A stretch of 64,000 nucleotides of DNA from Scatolibacter rhodanostii (GCF_900197595.1 NZ_FZLO01000007.1:62001-126000), one strand, 5' to 3'. Shown: positions 34,977 to 44,238, numbered from the stretch's first letter. Numbers and translations are program-made. The notes: a model not told the origin generated them from the letters alone.

Positions 34977-35880
34977 TTTAAAAGTAAAGGTAGCAGGTGT
35001 TGAATTTAACAATCCGCTAATTGCCGCCTCAGGTGCATTTGGCTTTGGACGTGAATATGGTGAAATGTACCCGATTTCCGCTTTTGGCGGTATTGCTTGC
35101 AAGGGTACAACTCGAGAGCCAAGACAAGGCAATCCTGCCCCTAGAATTACAGAAACACCAAGTGGTATGCTTAATGCAGTAGGACTGCAAAATCCGGGTA
35201 TCGAGCATTTTATCCGAGAGGACTTGCCGTGGCTCGAGCAGCAGAATATCCGCATTATTGCCAACATTGCCGGTAATGAATATGAAGATTACTGTGCGGT
35301 CGCCGAAATGCTAAACAGCACTGCTGTGGATATGGTCGAGCTAAATATTTCTTGTCCAAACGTGAAAAAAGGCGGTGTACAGTTTGGTACAAGCGCCGAG
35401 GGCGTATTCGGCATTACAAAGGCTGTGAGAGAGGTCTGCAAAAAACCGCTCATCGTCAAGCTTTCACCTAACGTTAGTGATATTGGTGAGGTGGCTTCTG
35501 CCGCTGAACACGCCGGTGCAGATGCGGTGTCGCTGATTAATACACTGACTGGTATGCGCATTGATATTAATTCTCGCCGACCGATTATTCGCAATAATAC
35601 AGGTGGACTTTCAGGTCCAGCTGTATTCCCTGTTGCTGTTCGCATGGTATGGCAGGCAGCACAGCGAGTGAAAATCCCTGTCATTGGTCTGGGGGGCATT
35701 GCTTCTTGGCAAGATGCTGTTGAAATGCTTTTGGCGGGCGCAACGGCGCTGCAAATTGGGACCGCGATTTTCACAGACCCTTATATTGCTGAAAAAATCA
35801 CAGAGGGACTGAATCAATATCTTGATAAAAATGGCATAAAATCTGTGACCGAGCTGACAGGGGGCATATGTCCATGGTAA
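34969..35880 (+). CDS. pyrD: Dihydroorotate dehydrogenase (NAD-dependent type 1B) PyrD
   Basis: FMN-containing catalytic subunit, 303 residues, partner of PyrK. The catalytic Cys loop is ELNISCPNVKKGG; FMN motifs include IVKLSPNVSDI, GGLSGPAVFPVAVRM and IGLGGIASWQDA. ATG 34969 follows AAGGAGG by 6 bp; the GTG at 34948 in the same frame is not needed. Its C-terminus overlaps ruvX by 13 bp. Confidence 0.94.
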   Translation: MADLKVKVAGVEFNNPLIAASGAFGFGREYGEMYPISAFGGIACKGTTREPRQGNPAPRITETPSGMLNAVGLQNPGIEHFIREDLPWLEQQNIRIIANIAGNEYEDYCAVAEMLNSTAVDMVELNISCPNVKKGGVQFGTSAEGVFGITKAVREVCKKPLIVKLSPNVSDIGEVASAAEHAGADAVSLINTLTGMRIDINSRRPIIRNNTGGLSGPAVFPVAVRMVWQAAQRVKIPVIGLGGIASWQDAVEMLLAGATALQIGTAIFTDPYIAEKITEGLNQYLDKNGIKSVTELTGGICPW

Positions 35881-36299
35881 TTATGGGAGTAGACCTTGGA
35901 AAAGCCAGAACAGGGCTTGCCATTTGTGATAGAGCTGAAATGCTGGCCGTACCGCTGTGTGTAGTAGAAGAACACAACCGAGAGCGGTTGATTGATAAGA
36001 TTGCTGAGAAAGCGGCAGAAAGTAAAGCAGAATTGCTTGTCGTGGGTTTGCCCAAAAATATGGATGGCAGTGAGGGAGAAAGTGCTGTATCGGCTAGAGA
36101 AACAGCTGCTTTGCTTGCAGAAAAAACAAAATTACCAATTGAACTTTGTGATGAACGGGGAACGACGATCACCGCTCACAATTATTTGAATGAAACCAAT
36201 ACCAGAGGCAAGAAGCGTAAAGCGGCGGTAGACGCTGTGGCGGCGACGGTTATTTTGCAAAACCATTTGGATAAGCGCAGACATAATAGGCAAAAATGA
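35868..36299 (+). CDS. ruvX: RuvX/YqgF-family RNase H-fold nuclease (putative Holliday junction resolvase)
   Basis: Protein of 143 residues with the YqgF fold. The conserved acidic sites are MGVDLGKARTGLAICD at the N-terminus, LVVGLPKNMDGSEGE, ELCDERGTT and KAAVDAVAATVIL at the C-terminus. Members act in 16S rRNA 5'-end processing and possibly in Holliday junction cleavage. It starts inside the pyrD 3' end behind a GGGGG stretch, so it is expressed with the pyrimidine operon. Confidence 0.88.
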   Translation: MSMVIMGVDLGKARTGLAICDRAEMLAVPLCVVEEHNRERLIDKIAEKAAESKAELLVVGLPKNMDGSEGESAVSARETAALLAEKTKLPIELCDERGTTITAHNYLNETNTRGKKRKAAVDAVAATVILQNHLDKRRHNRQK

Positions 36300-36325
36300 G
36301 TGTGCAATTATAGATTAAAATACAA

Positions 36326-36354
36326 TTTACATTGAAAACAGACTCATGTATAAT
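36326..36354 (+). promoter_or_regulatory. Promoter of degV
   Basis: TTTACA (36326-36331), 17-bp spacer, TATAAT (36349-36354), 44 bp before the GTG start. Confidence 0.65.
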
Positions 36355-36397
36355 GAGAGTAGTCAGACAATTATTAATATAGAAAAGGAGAACAGAA

Positions 36398-37270
36398 GTG
36401 AGCGATTATGTAATTATGACAGACTCAACTTGCGATTTGACGCAAGAGCTAGCGACCGAACTGGGTATCAACGTCGTTCCGCTGTCATTTATTATGGACG
36501 GCAAAACTTATTTTGGCTCTCTGAATCAAAAGACAATTTCAACAGAAGATTTTTATACGAAGTTAAAAAATGGGGATAAAGTTAGCACAGCACAGGTGAA
36601 TTCAGAGGAATTTGTCGATCACTTTGAGCCGGTTCTAAAAAAAGGAATAGATATTCTTTACATAGCTTTTTCTTCAGGACTTAGCGGTACTTGCCAAAGT
36701 GCTCTCATTGCGCAAAAAGAACTGGCAGAAAAATACCCCGAACAAAAAATAGTGGTTTTTGATTCGCTTTGTGCCTCAATGGGTGAGGGACTTTTAGTGT
36801 ATTTAGCCAACCAAAAGAAAGAGCAAGGCTTTTCAATTGAAGAAACTTATGACTGGCTGAAAGAAAACTTCATGAAAATGGCCCATTGGTTTACCGTGGA
36901 TGACCTAAATCATCTCAAAAGAGGTGGCAGGGTTTCTGCCGGAGCAGCTTTTATTGGTACCATGCTCAGCATTAAACCTGTTTTGCACGTAGACAATGAA
37001 GGACATTTGATTCCGGTAAAAAAAGTTAGAGGAAGAAAAGCTTCTTTAGATGCCTTGGTGAAACAGATGGAAGACACAGCGATTAATCCTGCTGAACAAA
37101 TCGTTTTCATTAGCCATGGTAATTGTCTTGAAGATGCGGAATATGTTAAAACACAGATTGAAGAAAAAATGGGTGTAAAAGAATTTAAAATAAATGTAAT
37201 TGGTCCGGTTGTCGGCGCACATGCAGGCCCTGGAACAATAGCACTTTTCTTTTTGGCAACAGAAAGATAA
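36398..37270 (+). CDS. DegV-family fatty-acid-binding protein
   Basis: DegV/FakB-like protein of 290 residues. DegV proteins bind a fatty acid and, in FakAB systems, present it to the kinase FakA. Family stretches: MTDSTCDLTQELATELGI at the N-terminus, TAQVNSEEF, YIAFSSGLSGTCQSA and the C-terminal DDLNHLKRGGRVS with KPVLHVDNEGHL. The start is GTG 36398 with AAAGGAG 7 bp upstream. Single-gene unit between its own promoter and a terminator. Confidence 0.92.
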   Translation: MSDYVIMTDSTCDLTQELATELGINVVPLSFIMDGKTYFGSLNQKTISTEDFYTKLKNGDKVSTAQVNSEEFVDHFEPVLKKGIDILYIAFSSGLSGTCQSALIAQKELAEKYPEQKIVVFDSLCASMGEGLLVYLANQKKEQGFSIEETYDWLKENFMKMAHWFTVDDLNHLKRGGRVSAGAAFIGTMLSIKPVLHVDNEGHLIPVKKVRGRKASLDALVKQMEDTAINPAEQIVFISHGNCLEDAEYVKTQIEEKMGVKEFKINVIGPVVGAHAGPGTIALFFLATER

Positions 37271-37312
37271 AAATTGCTTTTGCTGTATTTATTTTTCAAA
37301 ATATTGATTCAC

Positions 37313-37342
37313 AGAAATCAGGCTTTTAGCCTGATTTCTTAT
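37313..37342 (+). terminator. Terminator of degV
   Basis: agaaatcaggc (37313-37323) and gcctgatttct (37329-37339) form a perfect stem; a short T-rich end follows, immediately abutting the next promoter. Confidence 0.8.
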
Positions 37343-37370
37343 TGACAAAACCCTTAGAAAGGGTTACATT
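37342..37370 (+). promoter_or_regulatory. Promoter of the Gfo/Idh/MocA gene with palindrome in its spacer
   Basis: TTGACA (37342-37347), 17-bp spacer, TACATT (37365-37370). The spacer contains the palindrome AACCCTT-aga-AAGGGTT (37349-37365), with 7-bp perfect arms, ideally placed for a repressor. Confidence 0.7.
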
Positions 37371-37417
37371 AGTCTAGAGTAAGTGTACAAACTAAATGTT
37401 TGATACACAAATAAAGA

Positions 37418-37436
37418 AGAGTCAGTCGCTGACTCT
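37418..37436 (+). promoter_or_regulatory. Leader hairpin before the Gfo/Idh/MocA gene
   Basis: AGAGTCAG-tcg-CTGACTCT, perfect 8-bp arms, in the transcribed leader between promoter and RBS. No T-run, so not a terminator; it may be a second operator or an RNA-stabilising hairpin. Confidence 0.5.
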
Positions 37437-37481
37437 GAAATTGTTTAGCGGTAAGCCCGCAAAATTAAGGAGGAGTTCGAA

Positions 37482-38528
37482 ATGAGTCGAGTAGTTAGAG
37501 TGGCAGTAGTAGGTTACGGTGGCATGGGCGGTTGGCATACCCGTCTTTTGCAGGAAATCCCCGAAGTAGAATTGGCAGGGGTTTATGATATTCTGCCAGA
37601 GCGCAATAAGGCTGCTGAAGAAGCAGGAATTAAAGCCTATGACAGTCTAGAAGCATTGCTTGCCGATGAAACCATCGACGTAGTTACCGTGGCTATCCCC
37701 AATGATTTGCATGAAGAAGTTTGTATCAAAGTGATGGAGGCCGGTAAGGCTGCTATCTCTGAGAAACCGGTTACCATGTCAACAGCTGTTTTAGAGAACA
37801 TGATTGCTGCTTCCAATAGAACTGGTTCTCTCTTTACCGTACATCAGAATCGTCGTTGGGATGAAGATTTCAGAACTGCTGAAAAAATCTATAAATCAGG
37901 TGATTTGGGCAGAGTTTTCGAGATTCAATCTCGCGTGCACGGCTCAAGAGGAATTCCTGGTGACTGGCGTAATACCAAAGCACAAGGCGGCGGTATGGTT
38001 CTGGATTGGGGCGTTCACTTGCTCGATCAAATGAACATGATGATGGGCAAAATGCCTGTGTCTGTTTATGCTGTGCTTTCTAACGTCACCAATGAAGAAG
38101 TAGATGATGGATTTACAGCTACCTTTAAATTCGATGATGGATTGGTCTTTACAGTAGAAGTAGGCACCAGCAACTTTATCAATTTGCCTCGTTGGTATAT
38201 TCTAGGTTTGAACGGTACATCTGTAATTGAAGATTGGGATGTAAGTGGCAGAACTGTAATCGCAACTTGCAAAGAGGGTCATGACGCAGTTCCGATTGTG
38301 ACAGCTGCCGGTCTTACTAAAACAATGGCTCCCAGAACTCCTGAAACCATTGAGACTTTGCCGATTGAGAAAGTACATTGCGATATCAAAGATTACTATC
38401 GCAACATTGCTGCTGTTGTCAACGGAGAAGCAGAGCAAATCGTAACACATGATCAGCAAAGAGATTTGATGAAACTGATGGAAGCCATCTTTGAATCTGC
38501 TGAAAAGAATGAAGTAGTTTTCTTTTAA
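37482..38528 (+). CDS. Gfo/Idh/MocA-family oxidoreductase
   Basis: NAD(P)-dependent sugar or cyclitol dehydrogenase-like protein, 348 residues. The Rossmann motif is VVGYGGMGGWHTRLL, and the family EKP motif is in AAISEKPVTMST. The C-terminal domain contains MVLDWGVHLLDQMNMM, the usual substrate-site segment with Asp and His. AAGGAGGAG lies before ATG 37482. It is a single-gene unit with its own tightly controlled-looking promoter and terminator. The actual substrate cannot be told from sequence; inositols and sugar derivatives are common in the family. Confidence 0.9.
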   Translation: MSRVVRVAVVGYGGMGGWHTRLLQEIPEVELAGVYDILPERNKAAEEAGIKAYDSLEALLADETIDVVTVAIPNDLHEEVCIKVMEAGKAAISEKPVTMSTAVLENMIAASNRTGSLFTVHQNRRWDEDFRTAEKIYKSGDLGRVFEIQSRVHGSRGIPGDWRNTKAQGGGMVLDWGVHLLDQMNMMMGKMPVSVYAVLSNVTNEEVDDGFTATFKFDDGLVFTVEVGTSNFINLPRWYILGLNGTSVIEDWDVSGRTVIATCKEGHDAVPIVTAAGLTKTMAPRTPETIETLPIEKVHCDIKDYYRNIAAVVNGEAEQIVTHDQQRDLMKLMEAIFESAEKNEVVFF

Positions 38529-38555
38529 TTAATAGCATTTGATAGCAATAAGATA

Positions 38556-38594
38556 AAAAGAGAGCCTTACGTATTAAACGTAAGGCTCTCTTTT
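38556..38594. terminator. Bidirectional terminator between oxidoreductase and exporter genes
   Basis: A 17-bp perfect stem: 38556-38572 pairs with 38578-38594 around a 5-base loop, with A-run and T-run flanks. It serves both convergent units. Confidence 0.93.
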
Positions 38595-38654
38595 AGTCTA
38601 CCTGAAAAATGAGATTCAAATCTAACCATCCAAATAACCAGATTATGATCATTG

Positions 38655-39974
38655 TTATTCATGTCTCAAAGCGTCTATTGGGTTCAAATTCGAAGCTTTA
38701 ATAGAAGGGATGAGCCCGAAGACGATACCAATGACCATGGAAAAAGCAACGGCCAAGAAAATGGAGGGTACACTGATGGAAGGTGGAACGTTGTTGACGG
38801 AAGACATAATTGTGGAGAGCAAGATGCCGGCCGCCACACCAAAAATACCGCCAAGACTTGTCAAAACAGCGGCTTCTGTCAAGAATTGCCAAAGTATGCG
38901 TTTCTTTTTAGCACCGATTGCTTTTTTTAGACCAATTTCTCTGGTACGCTCTGTAACAGAGACTAGCATAATATTCATAACTCCAATACCGCCTACCAAA
39001 AGAGAGATACTGGCAATCCAAATAAGCTGTTGGTTGGCTGAATTATTAAGGTCTTGCAGCTCTTTTGCCCGTTGCAGCATGTCTCCAGCTTTATAAGCAA
39101 TGGTATTGGATTCGCTTTCGGGAGAAGCCTCTTTAGTTTCGGCAATACCCATGTCACTGCTATTTTGCGTGTTTGTATTGTTGCGGTTCAAAATTGTAGC
39201 TGCGTCTTTGCTGATGGCTGCCATAGCTTCGGTGTTAGCCGCTTTAACAGCCAGAGCTTGTGGTTCATCAAAGATATAAATATCCGGCCAACAACTGTTA
39301 GGAACAAAAATTTTGCCAGAGCTTTGATTCATGCTCATATAGGTGTAATAGTCTTCTTCGCTATTAATAACAGGAGTGAATTTTTGCGATTCTTCTACAA
39401 TGCCAATGACGATAAAAGGTGTCGATTTAAATTCAACGGTTTTCCCAATAGGGTCTTCTCCTGAGAAAAGTGCTTTTGCCACAGTTTCGTCAATTAACAT
39501 GACTGGACGAAATTGTGTGTAATCACTTTCAATAAAATTACGCCCTTTTTTTAGCGTAAAGCCAGTGACATCAAAATAGTCACTTTCAACACCAAAAACT
39601 TGAGCACCACTTAGGTTGTTGTTACGGTAATACAACGATTCATTGTATTCGTTGCGGTAATTGTAGATGCTGGCAGATTGAACATGATCCAGCTCCAAAA
39701 CCTCTTGTTTGGTTTCTTCGGTAATCAGTGGTATACCTTCAGGTACCCCCATGTAACTAATTTCATAGGGGGAGTCGTACTGATAAAGCTGTAATCGTAC
39801 CACATTATTGCCAGAACCAATTAAGTTTTGCTTGATTTGCTCATTTGTGCCTTTGATTGTTGAAACAATGGTAATGATAGAGGCAATGCCAATAATGATA
39901 CCCAGCATGGTTAAAAATGAACGCATTTTGTGTGACCAAATACCTTGAAAGGAAAGGCGAATATTCTCAATCAT
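38655..39974 (-). CDS. MacB-like ABC exporter permease (FtsX domain)
   Basis: Membrane subunit of a MacB/LolE-type exporter, 439 residues, without a fused ATPase. One membrane helix at the N-terminus (RSFLTMLGIIIGIASIITIV), a large extracellular MacB-PCD domain of about 250 residues, then three C-terminal helices including GGIGVMNIMLVSVTERTREI, the FtsX signature. Last gene of a four-gene minus-strand operon; ATG overlaps the end of the upstream adaptor gene by 4 bp. Such systems use force transmission outside the membrane to export peptides, antibiotics or lipids. Confidence 0.9.
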   Translation of the reverse strand: MIENIRLSFQGIWSHKMRSFLTMLGIIIGIASIITIVSTIKGTNEQIKQNLIGSGNNVVRLQLYQYDSPYEISYMGVPEGIPLITEETKQEVLELDHVQSASIYNYRNEYNESLYYRNNNLSGAQVFGVESDYFDVTGFTLKKGRNFIESDYTQFRPVMLIDETVAKALFSGEDPIGKTVEFKSTPFIVIGIVEESQKFTPVINSEEDYYTYMSMNQSSGKIFVPNSCWPDIYIFDEPQALAVKAANTEAMAAISKDAATILNRNNTNTQNSSDMGIAETKEASPESESNTIAYKAGDMLQRAKELQDLNNSANQQLIWIASISLLVGGIGVMNIMLVSVTERTREIGLKKAIGAKKKRILWQFLTEAAVLTSLGGIFGVAAGILLSTIMSSVNNVPPSISVPSIFLAVAFSMVIGIVFGLIPSIKASNLNPIDALRHE

Positions 39975-41935
39975 GACGTCACCACCTTTCTTGCAGTATA
40001 GGAGTGTACGGATAAGGGATTGGCCGCAGTAACTGCATCATCTTGTTTTTCTGCTTCTGCATCAATTCTTGGTTCCGCTTCATTTTCAGATACAGCATTT
40101 TCTTCAGGAGAATCCTCCAAGACTTCATCAGGAGCAGTTATGTCGTCTGAGGGTGCTGTGCTGTCAGTAGTTGGTTCTTCCTGATAATCTTCATCTGTGC
40201 CTTGCGGCCTAGTTCGCATACCCTCACGCAGATCTTTGCCATAAGGGAAAGCAATACTGTCATCTACGGTCAAGCCAGATTTGATTTCAATATAGTAGCC
40301 GCCTGACATGGTTTTTCCGGTCTGCACCGGTTGTTTTACTAAGCGATTATCGTCGCCTTTTTTCATCACATAGCTGCCGCTGTCATCATCACGGACATAC
40401 ATTTTGTCAATGTAAAAACTGCCGCTGTCATTGCTTTCAGCAGGTGCATTAATGGTAATATCAAAGTACATACCATTGTAAATTCCTTCGGTATTGGTAA
40501 AAATGGCTGTGAATTCATAAGTCGAACTATTCGGGTTAGTGCTGCCGCCACTATAGCCATATTCATTTGTGATAGGGTAGCTGCCGATTGAGACGATTTG
40601 TGCTTCATAAGCGCCGGCTTCCCACGAATTAACAGTCACTGTGTCACCAACGTGAATGTTGCCAAGAAGAGATTCGTTGATTGTACCATGCAAATAGAAG
40701 GTATTTTCGCCAGAAACCACTAAAAATGGAGTTGAGTTGGCTTTTGCATCGTCAATGCTGATTAAAGAACGAACAACGCCATCAATTGTTGCGGTAACCG
40801 TTGCGTTATCAACCAAAAGAGCAGCTTTTTGAGAGTTTAGTTGAAGCTGCTTGCGTGAGAGAATAAGGGTTTTTATTTCAGCTTCTTTTTGAGAAATGGC
40901 TTGTTTGAGTTCCTCAGCAGTATACTGCATTTCTACAGTATCTGAAATGCCTCCTTGTGGTAAATCATTCAAAGAAGTTCCACCATCTAAAAATTCAGGC
41001 AAAGCAATTTCATCGCTTGGTTGTTCAGAATATAGGCCAGACAGCGAAAACGAACTCGAAAAGGAAAAACCGTTAATCTTAAAAGATTGAAGTAGTTTGC
41101 CAAAATTGGAATTCTCTTCTCTGACTTCTAAAACAGCCACAAAGGCACTATTTTGTGGTTTAGGTGTTTCTGTGGGTGTAGGGGTTGGTTCTTCTTCTGG
41201 CAAAGAAGACTCACTGCCCTCAGAGGGAGATTCACTACCAGTATCGTCCGCAGCAGGTGCGGTAGTAGGAACAGAGGTAGTAGCAGGAAGGGGTGTTTCA
41301 TCCTCTTTGATTTGAACATTAAACGCTTTGCGAAGAAAACTTTCACTTAGCGTGCAATCTGGTGTGCAAAGATATAGATAGGGGTCTTCTGCGGTGCCGC
41401 TGCCCGCATAGGGGATAGAGTCAGCGGTCAGCTCACTGTAAAGTGTAGCAGTAGCAGGAGGGATAGGGGTAGGAGTGGGTTCTGGAGTGGGCTGGGGTTC
41501 GGGGGTAACTAGAGGTGGGACGTAAGGGGTAGTATTATTTAATTTAATTAGCGCATTTTGGGCAATTCGGATATCTTCATCTATTGCCTGTAGCTCAAGT
41601 TCCTTTTTTTGCAAATCAAGCTCTAACAGGGTCTTATCATATTGCAAAATAGGGTCGCCGATTTTTACCGTTTGCCCCTCTTGCACAAAAATTTCACTAA
41701 TTACTTTTTCAGAGTCGGGGTAGAGCTCCTGAATGTAGTCGCTGCTGGCTTGACCAGAGGAGTAAACTTGATCGTTCCAATTCTCCGTATAGATATTAGA
41801 AACGGGAATTACTTCAACACTGGTTTTGTCTTGTTGTTTCTTGACAAAATAAGAAATAGTGAAAATCAAAACAGCGATGATAGTAAGCACAATGAGAGAA
41901 ATGATAAGTCTTTTTCTAATTTTATTCGCTTTCAT
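39971..41935 (-). CDS. HlyD/MacA-like adaptor with long Pro/Thr and Ser-rich insert
   Basis: Membrane-fusion-type adaptor, 654 residues, much longer than usual (about 400). One N-terminal membrane anchor (residues 9-31), biotinyl-lipoyl-like entry (KVISEIFVQEGQTVKIGDP), then a Pro/Thr-rich run (TPEPQPTPEPTPTPIPP), a second Pro/Ser-rich low-complexity stretch, a coiled-coil helix (LKQAISQKEAEIKTLILSR), and the second half of the lipoyl and beta-barrel domains. The C-terminus (about 60 residues) is acidic. The central insert lies within the hairpin region of the adaptor. It is the second adaptor gene of the operon. Confidence 0.85.
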   Translation of the reverse strand: MKANKIRKRLIISLIVLTIIAVLIFTISYFVKKQQDKTSVEVIPVSNIYTENWNDQVYSSGQASSDYIQELYPDSEKVISEIFVQEGQTVKIGDPILQYDKTLLELDLQKKELELQAIDEDIRIAQNALIKLNNTTPYVPPLVTPEPQPTPEPTPTPIPPATATLYSELTADSIPYAGSGTAEDPYLYLCTPDCTLSESFLRKAFNVQIKEDETPLPATTSVPTTAPAADDTGSESPSEGSESSLPEEEPTPTPTETPKPQNSAFVAVLEVREENSNFGKLLQSFKINGFSFSSSFSLSGLYSEQPSDEIALPEFLDGGTSLNDLPQGGISDTVEMQYTAEELKQAISQKEAEIKTLILSRKQLQLNSQKAALLVDNATVTATIDGVVRSLISIDDAKANSTPFLVVSGENTFYLHGTINESLLGNIHVGDTVTVNSWEAGAYEAQIVSIGSYPITNEYGYSGGSTNPNSSTYEFTAIFTNTEGIYNGMYFDITINAPAESNDSGSFYIDKMYVRDDDSGSYVMKKGDDNRLVKQPVQTGKTMSGGYYIEIKSGLTVDDSIAFPYGKDLREGMRTRPQGTDEDYQEEPTTDSTAPSDDITAPDEVLEDSPEENAVSENEAEPRIDAEAEKQDDAVTAANPLSVHSYTARKVVTS

Positions 41936-42746
41936 TGTTTACCGCCTCGCTTTCTTTGGGGATGAAATCACCGGCAGAATCAAATTCATGTTCAACATAG
42001 GAATAAGAATAGACATTTTCTGTTATGGCATCGTTTGTTGCGGTTGAGATATCTTCATTAGCCAAATTGTCGGCTGCCGGAACAAGAAACTGCCCGTCAC
42101 GAATGTGAAAGGTTTTGTGTGCATGGTCTGCAATTTCCTGTTCATGAGTAATCATGATAATGGTTACTCCTTCTTCATTCAATTGGTGAAAGATTTCCAT
42201 GATTTGATCGCCAGAAGCAGTATCCAATGCGCCGGTAGGTTCGTCTGCCAAAAGTATTTTGGGACTGTTGACCATGGCTCTTGCAATGGCAACACGCTGG
42301 CATTGACCACCAGAAAGCTGGGTGGGTTTAAAGTTAGTGCGGTCACCCAAACCGACACGTTCAAGTGCTTTTCTGCCGATTTCAAGTCGCTCTTTCTTGC
42401 TGACACCCGCATATAAAAGAGGCAAAACAACATTTTCTAAAGCAGATTGTCTTGAAAGCAGATGAAAACTTTGAAATACAAAGCCAATGCTATTCAGACG
42501 CAAATCAGATAATTTAGCATCATTGTTGGCCAGTACATCTTGCCCGCCAAGATAATATTCTCCGCTCGATGGCAAATCGAGGCAACCAATAATGTTCATT
42601 AGAGTCGTTTTACCCGAGCCGGAGGGACCCATGATTGCACAGTAATCACCCTCTTCGACATTCAGTGAAATGTCTTTGAGAACGGGTACTTCCAGTTTGC
42701 CTTGGCGGTAGGTTTTATAAATGTTCTTGAGTTCAAGAATGGACAT
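41922..42746 (-). CDS. MacB-type ABC exporter ATPase
   Basis: Cytoplasmic ATPase of 274 residues. Walker A is GPSGSGKTTLMNIIGCLD, signature LSGGQCQRVAIARA, Walker B ILLADEPTGALD and H-loop IMITHEQEIAD, all typical of the LolD/MacB group. About 40 C-terminal residues beyond the domain are acidic and have no known function. It overlaps the first adaptor by one base and the second adaptor by 14 bases, so all four subunits are co-translated. Confidence 0.93.
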   Translation of the reverse strand: MSILELKNIYKTYRQGKLEVPVLKDISLNVEEGDYCAIMGPSGSGKTTLMNIIGCLDLPSSGEYYLGGQDVLANNDAKLSDLRLNSIGFVFQSFHLLSRQSALENVVLPLLYAGVSKKERLEIGRKALERVGLGDRTNFKPTQLSGGQCQRVAIARAMVNSPKILLADEPTGALDTASGDQIMEIFHQLNEEGVTIIMITHEQEIADHAHKTFHIRDGQFLVPAADNLANEDISTATNDAITENVYSYSYVEHEFDSAGDFIPKESEAVNNESE

Positions 42747-44188
42747 TAAGATACCTCCTCAGTAGAAACCGTGGGAAGTTTTTCTTGCATTTCGGGGGTA
42801 ATACTCTCCGCAAGAGGCATATCAATCGTAGGTTGTTCTTCAACAGGCGACATCATGTCACCTGTTGTGCCAAGCATGGGGTCGGTTGTAACAGGAAGTC
42901 CGTTTTTCAGGTTGTCTGACGGGATTGCCAAGTAGTCATCTCTATGAACTCCATCGGTGATTTCGTAAAGATCAGTTTCAGCGTCATAAGCACCCAATGT
43001 AATCTTGCGTTTTTCAAGCTTTTGATTCTTGTCTTGCGCCCAAACGAAGCTGTCAGAATCGCCTTTTACAAGGTAATAGGAAGGAAGCCAAATACCCGTT
43101 TTAGGGGCAGAGCTATCTCCTGATGAAGGTTCTATGTACACATGCTGACCGATAATCAGCTTGCTGTTATCGACTATGTCAAGACCGTCTTTACTGTCTG
43201 CAATAACGCTTTGGTCATCAAGCGCAACAAAGAAATTATAACGAGAACTGCCTTGCGAACTGCTGGAATCGCCGGCAGCATACATCATGGAATAATTGCC
43301 GCTATCACTGTTTGAAACAGGGTTTTCAAAATCGATGGATTCGATACTGCCGCTCCAAGTGACATCGGGGTTTATGCGGGAATGGATAATAACAGGCTGT
43401 CCTTGACTGACTTGATAGCGCTGCAGTTCGGTAATGGTTGCTTTAATGCGATATTCACCGGTTGAAAGAATCGAAATAAAAGCTGTAGGTGTTGTGCCAC
43501 CGTTATACATCATGCCATTGGCATTGTTGGTGTTTTCATTGATGGTCTTTATAATGCCGGCTTCAGGAGCAGTTACCACATTGTTTTGGATAGAAGCATT
43601 CATTTTTTCAATTTCTTTATTTTTTACAGAAGCCTGATATTCTTGTTCTCTAATATTTAGCTCAAGCGTTTGGATTTTAATGGTATAGGAGAGTTTATTG
43701 TCTGCAGAAGCATTTTCTCGTTCTGTTTCTAAGTCAGAAATTTGATTTTTATATTCACCAATAGTATTGTTAATGCTTTCTACCGTAAGTTTATCTTGTT
43801 CTAAAGTCAATTTCATTTCGTCTATGTTATAAGAAAAAAGTGGGTCACCTGCGTTTACATTCTGTCCTTCAACAACCAAAATTTCAGAAACTGTTTTAGA
43901 ATCATCTTTGTTGACAGAAATGGTCTTTTGGGGTTCAACAACTCCGGCATAACGACCGGTAATGCCCAGGTCTGTTCCGGTGAGAGAAGAAACCGACGTG
44001 ACTAAAATGGGGTCAGCCTTTTGCATAGCCCAATAATCTTTCAAGAAAAAGAACCAAATGCCTGTGAAAATGAGGGCTAAGCCCACGAGAACACCGGCGG
44101 CAAGGAGAAAGATTTTCTGCTTTTTATTCATGACTTTTTTGTCAGAAGTAGTGTCGGCGGATGGGTGGTCATAGTGTTTTTTATTCAT
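42746..44188 (-). CDS. HlyD/MacA-like adaptor, first gene of exporter operon
   Basis: Adaptor of 480 residues with an N-terminal membrane helix (about residues 25-48), lipoyl-type half-motifs (SEILVVEGQNVNAGDPLF and NVVTAPEAGIIKTI) around a coiled-coil hairpin (residues about 125-205 with ETERENASADN), and a beta-barrel/C-terminal domain. There is no outer membrane in Firmicutes, so the protein probably forms an extracellular chamber over the permease. First gene of the operon, behind a strong promoter. Confidence 0.88.
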   Translation of the reverse strand: MNKKHYDHPSADTTSDKKVMNKKQKIFLLAAGVLVGLALIFTGIWFFFLKDYWAMQKADPILVTSVSSLTGTDLGITGRYAGVVEPQKTISVNKDDSKTVSEILVVEGQNVNAGDPLFSYNIDEMKLTLEQDKLTVESINNTIGEYKNQISDLETERENASADNKLSYTIKIQTLELNIREQEYQASVKNKEIEKMNASIQNNVVTAPEAGIIKTINENTNNANGMMYNGGTTPTAFISILSTGEYRIKATITELQRYQVSQGQPVIIHSRINPDVTWSGSIESIDFENPVSNSDSGNYSMMYAAGDSSSSQGSSRYNFFVALDDQSVIADSKDGLDIVDNSKLIIGQHVYIEPSSGDSSAPKTGIWLPSYYLVKGDSDSFVWAQDKNQKLEKRKITLGAYDAETDLYEITDGVHRDDYLAIPSDNLKNGLPVTTDPMLGTTGDMMSPVEEQPTIDMPLAESITPEMQEKLPTVSTEEVS

Positions 44189-44238
44189 AGGTAAAACCCT
44201 TCCTGAAAAATAAAGTTTTGACAGAAATTAATAAAATA

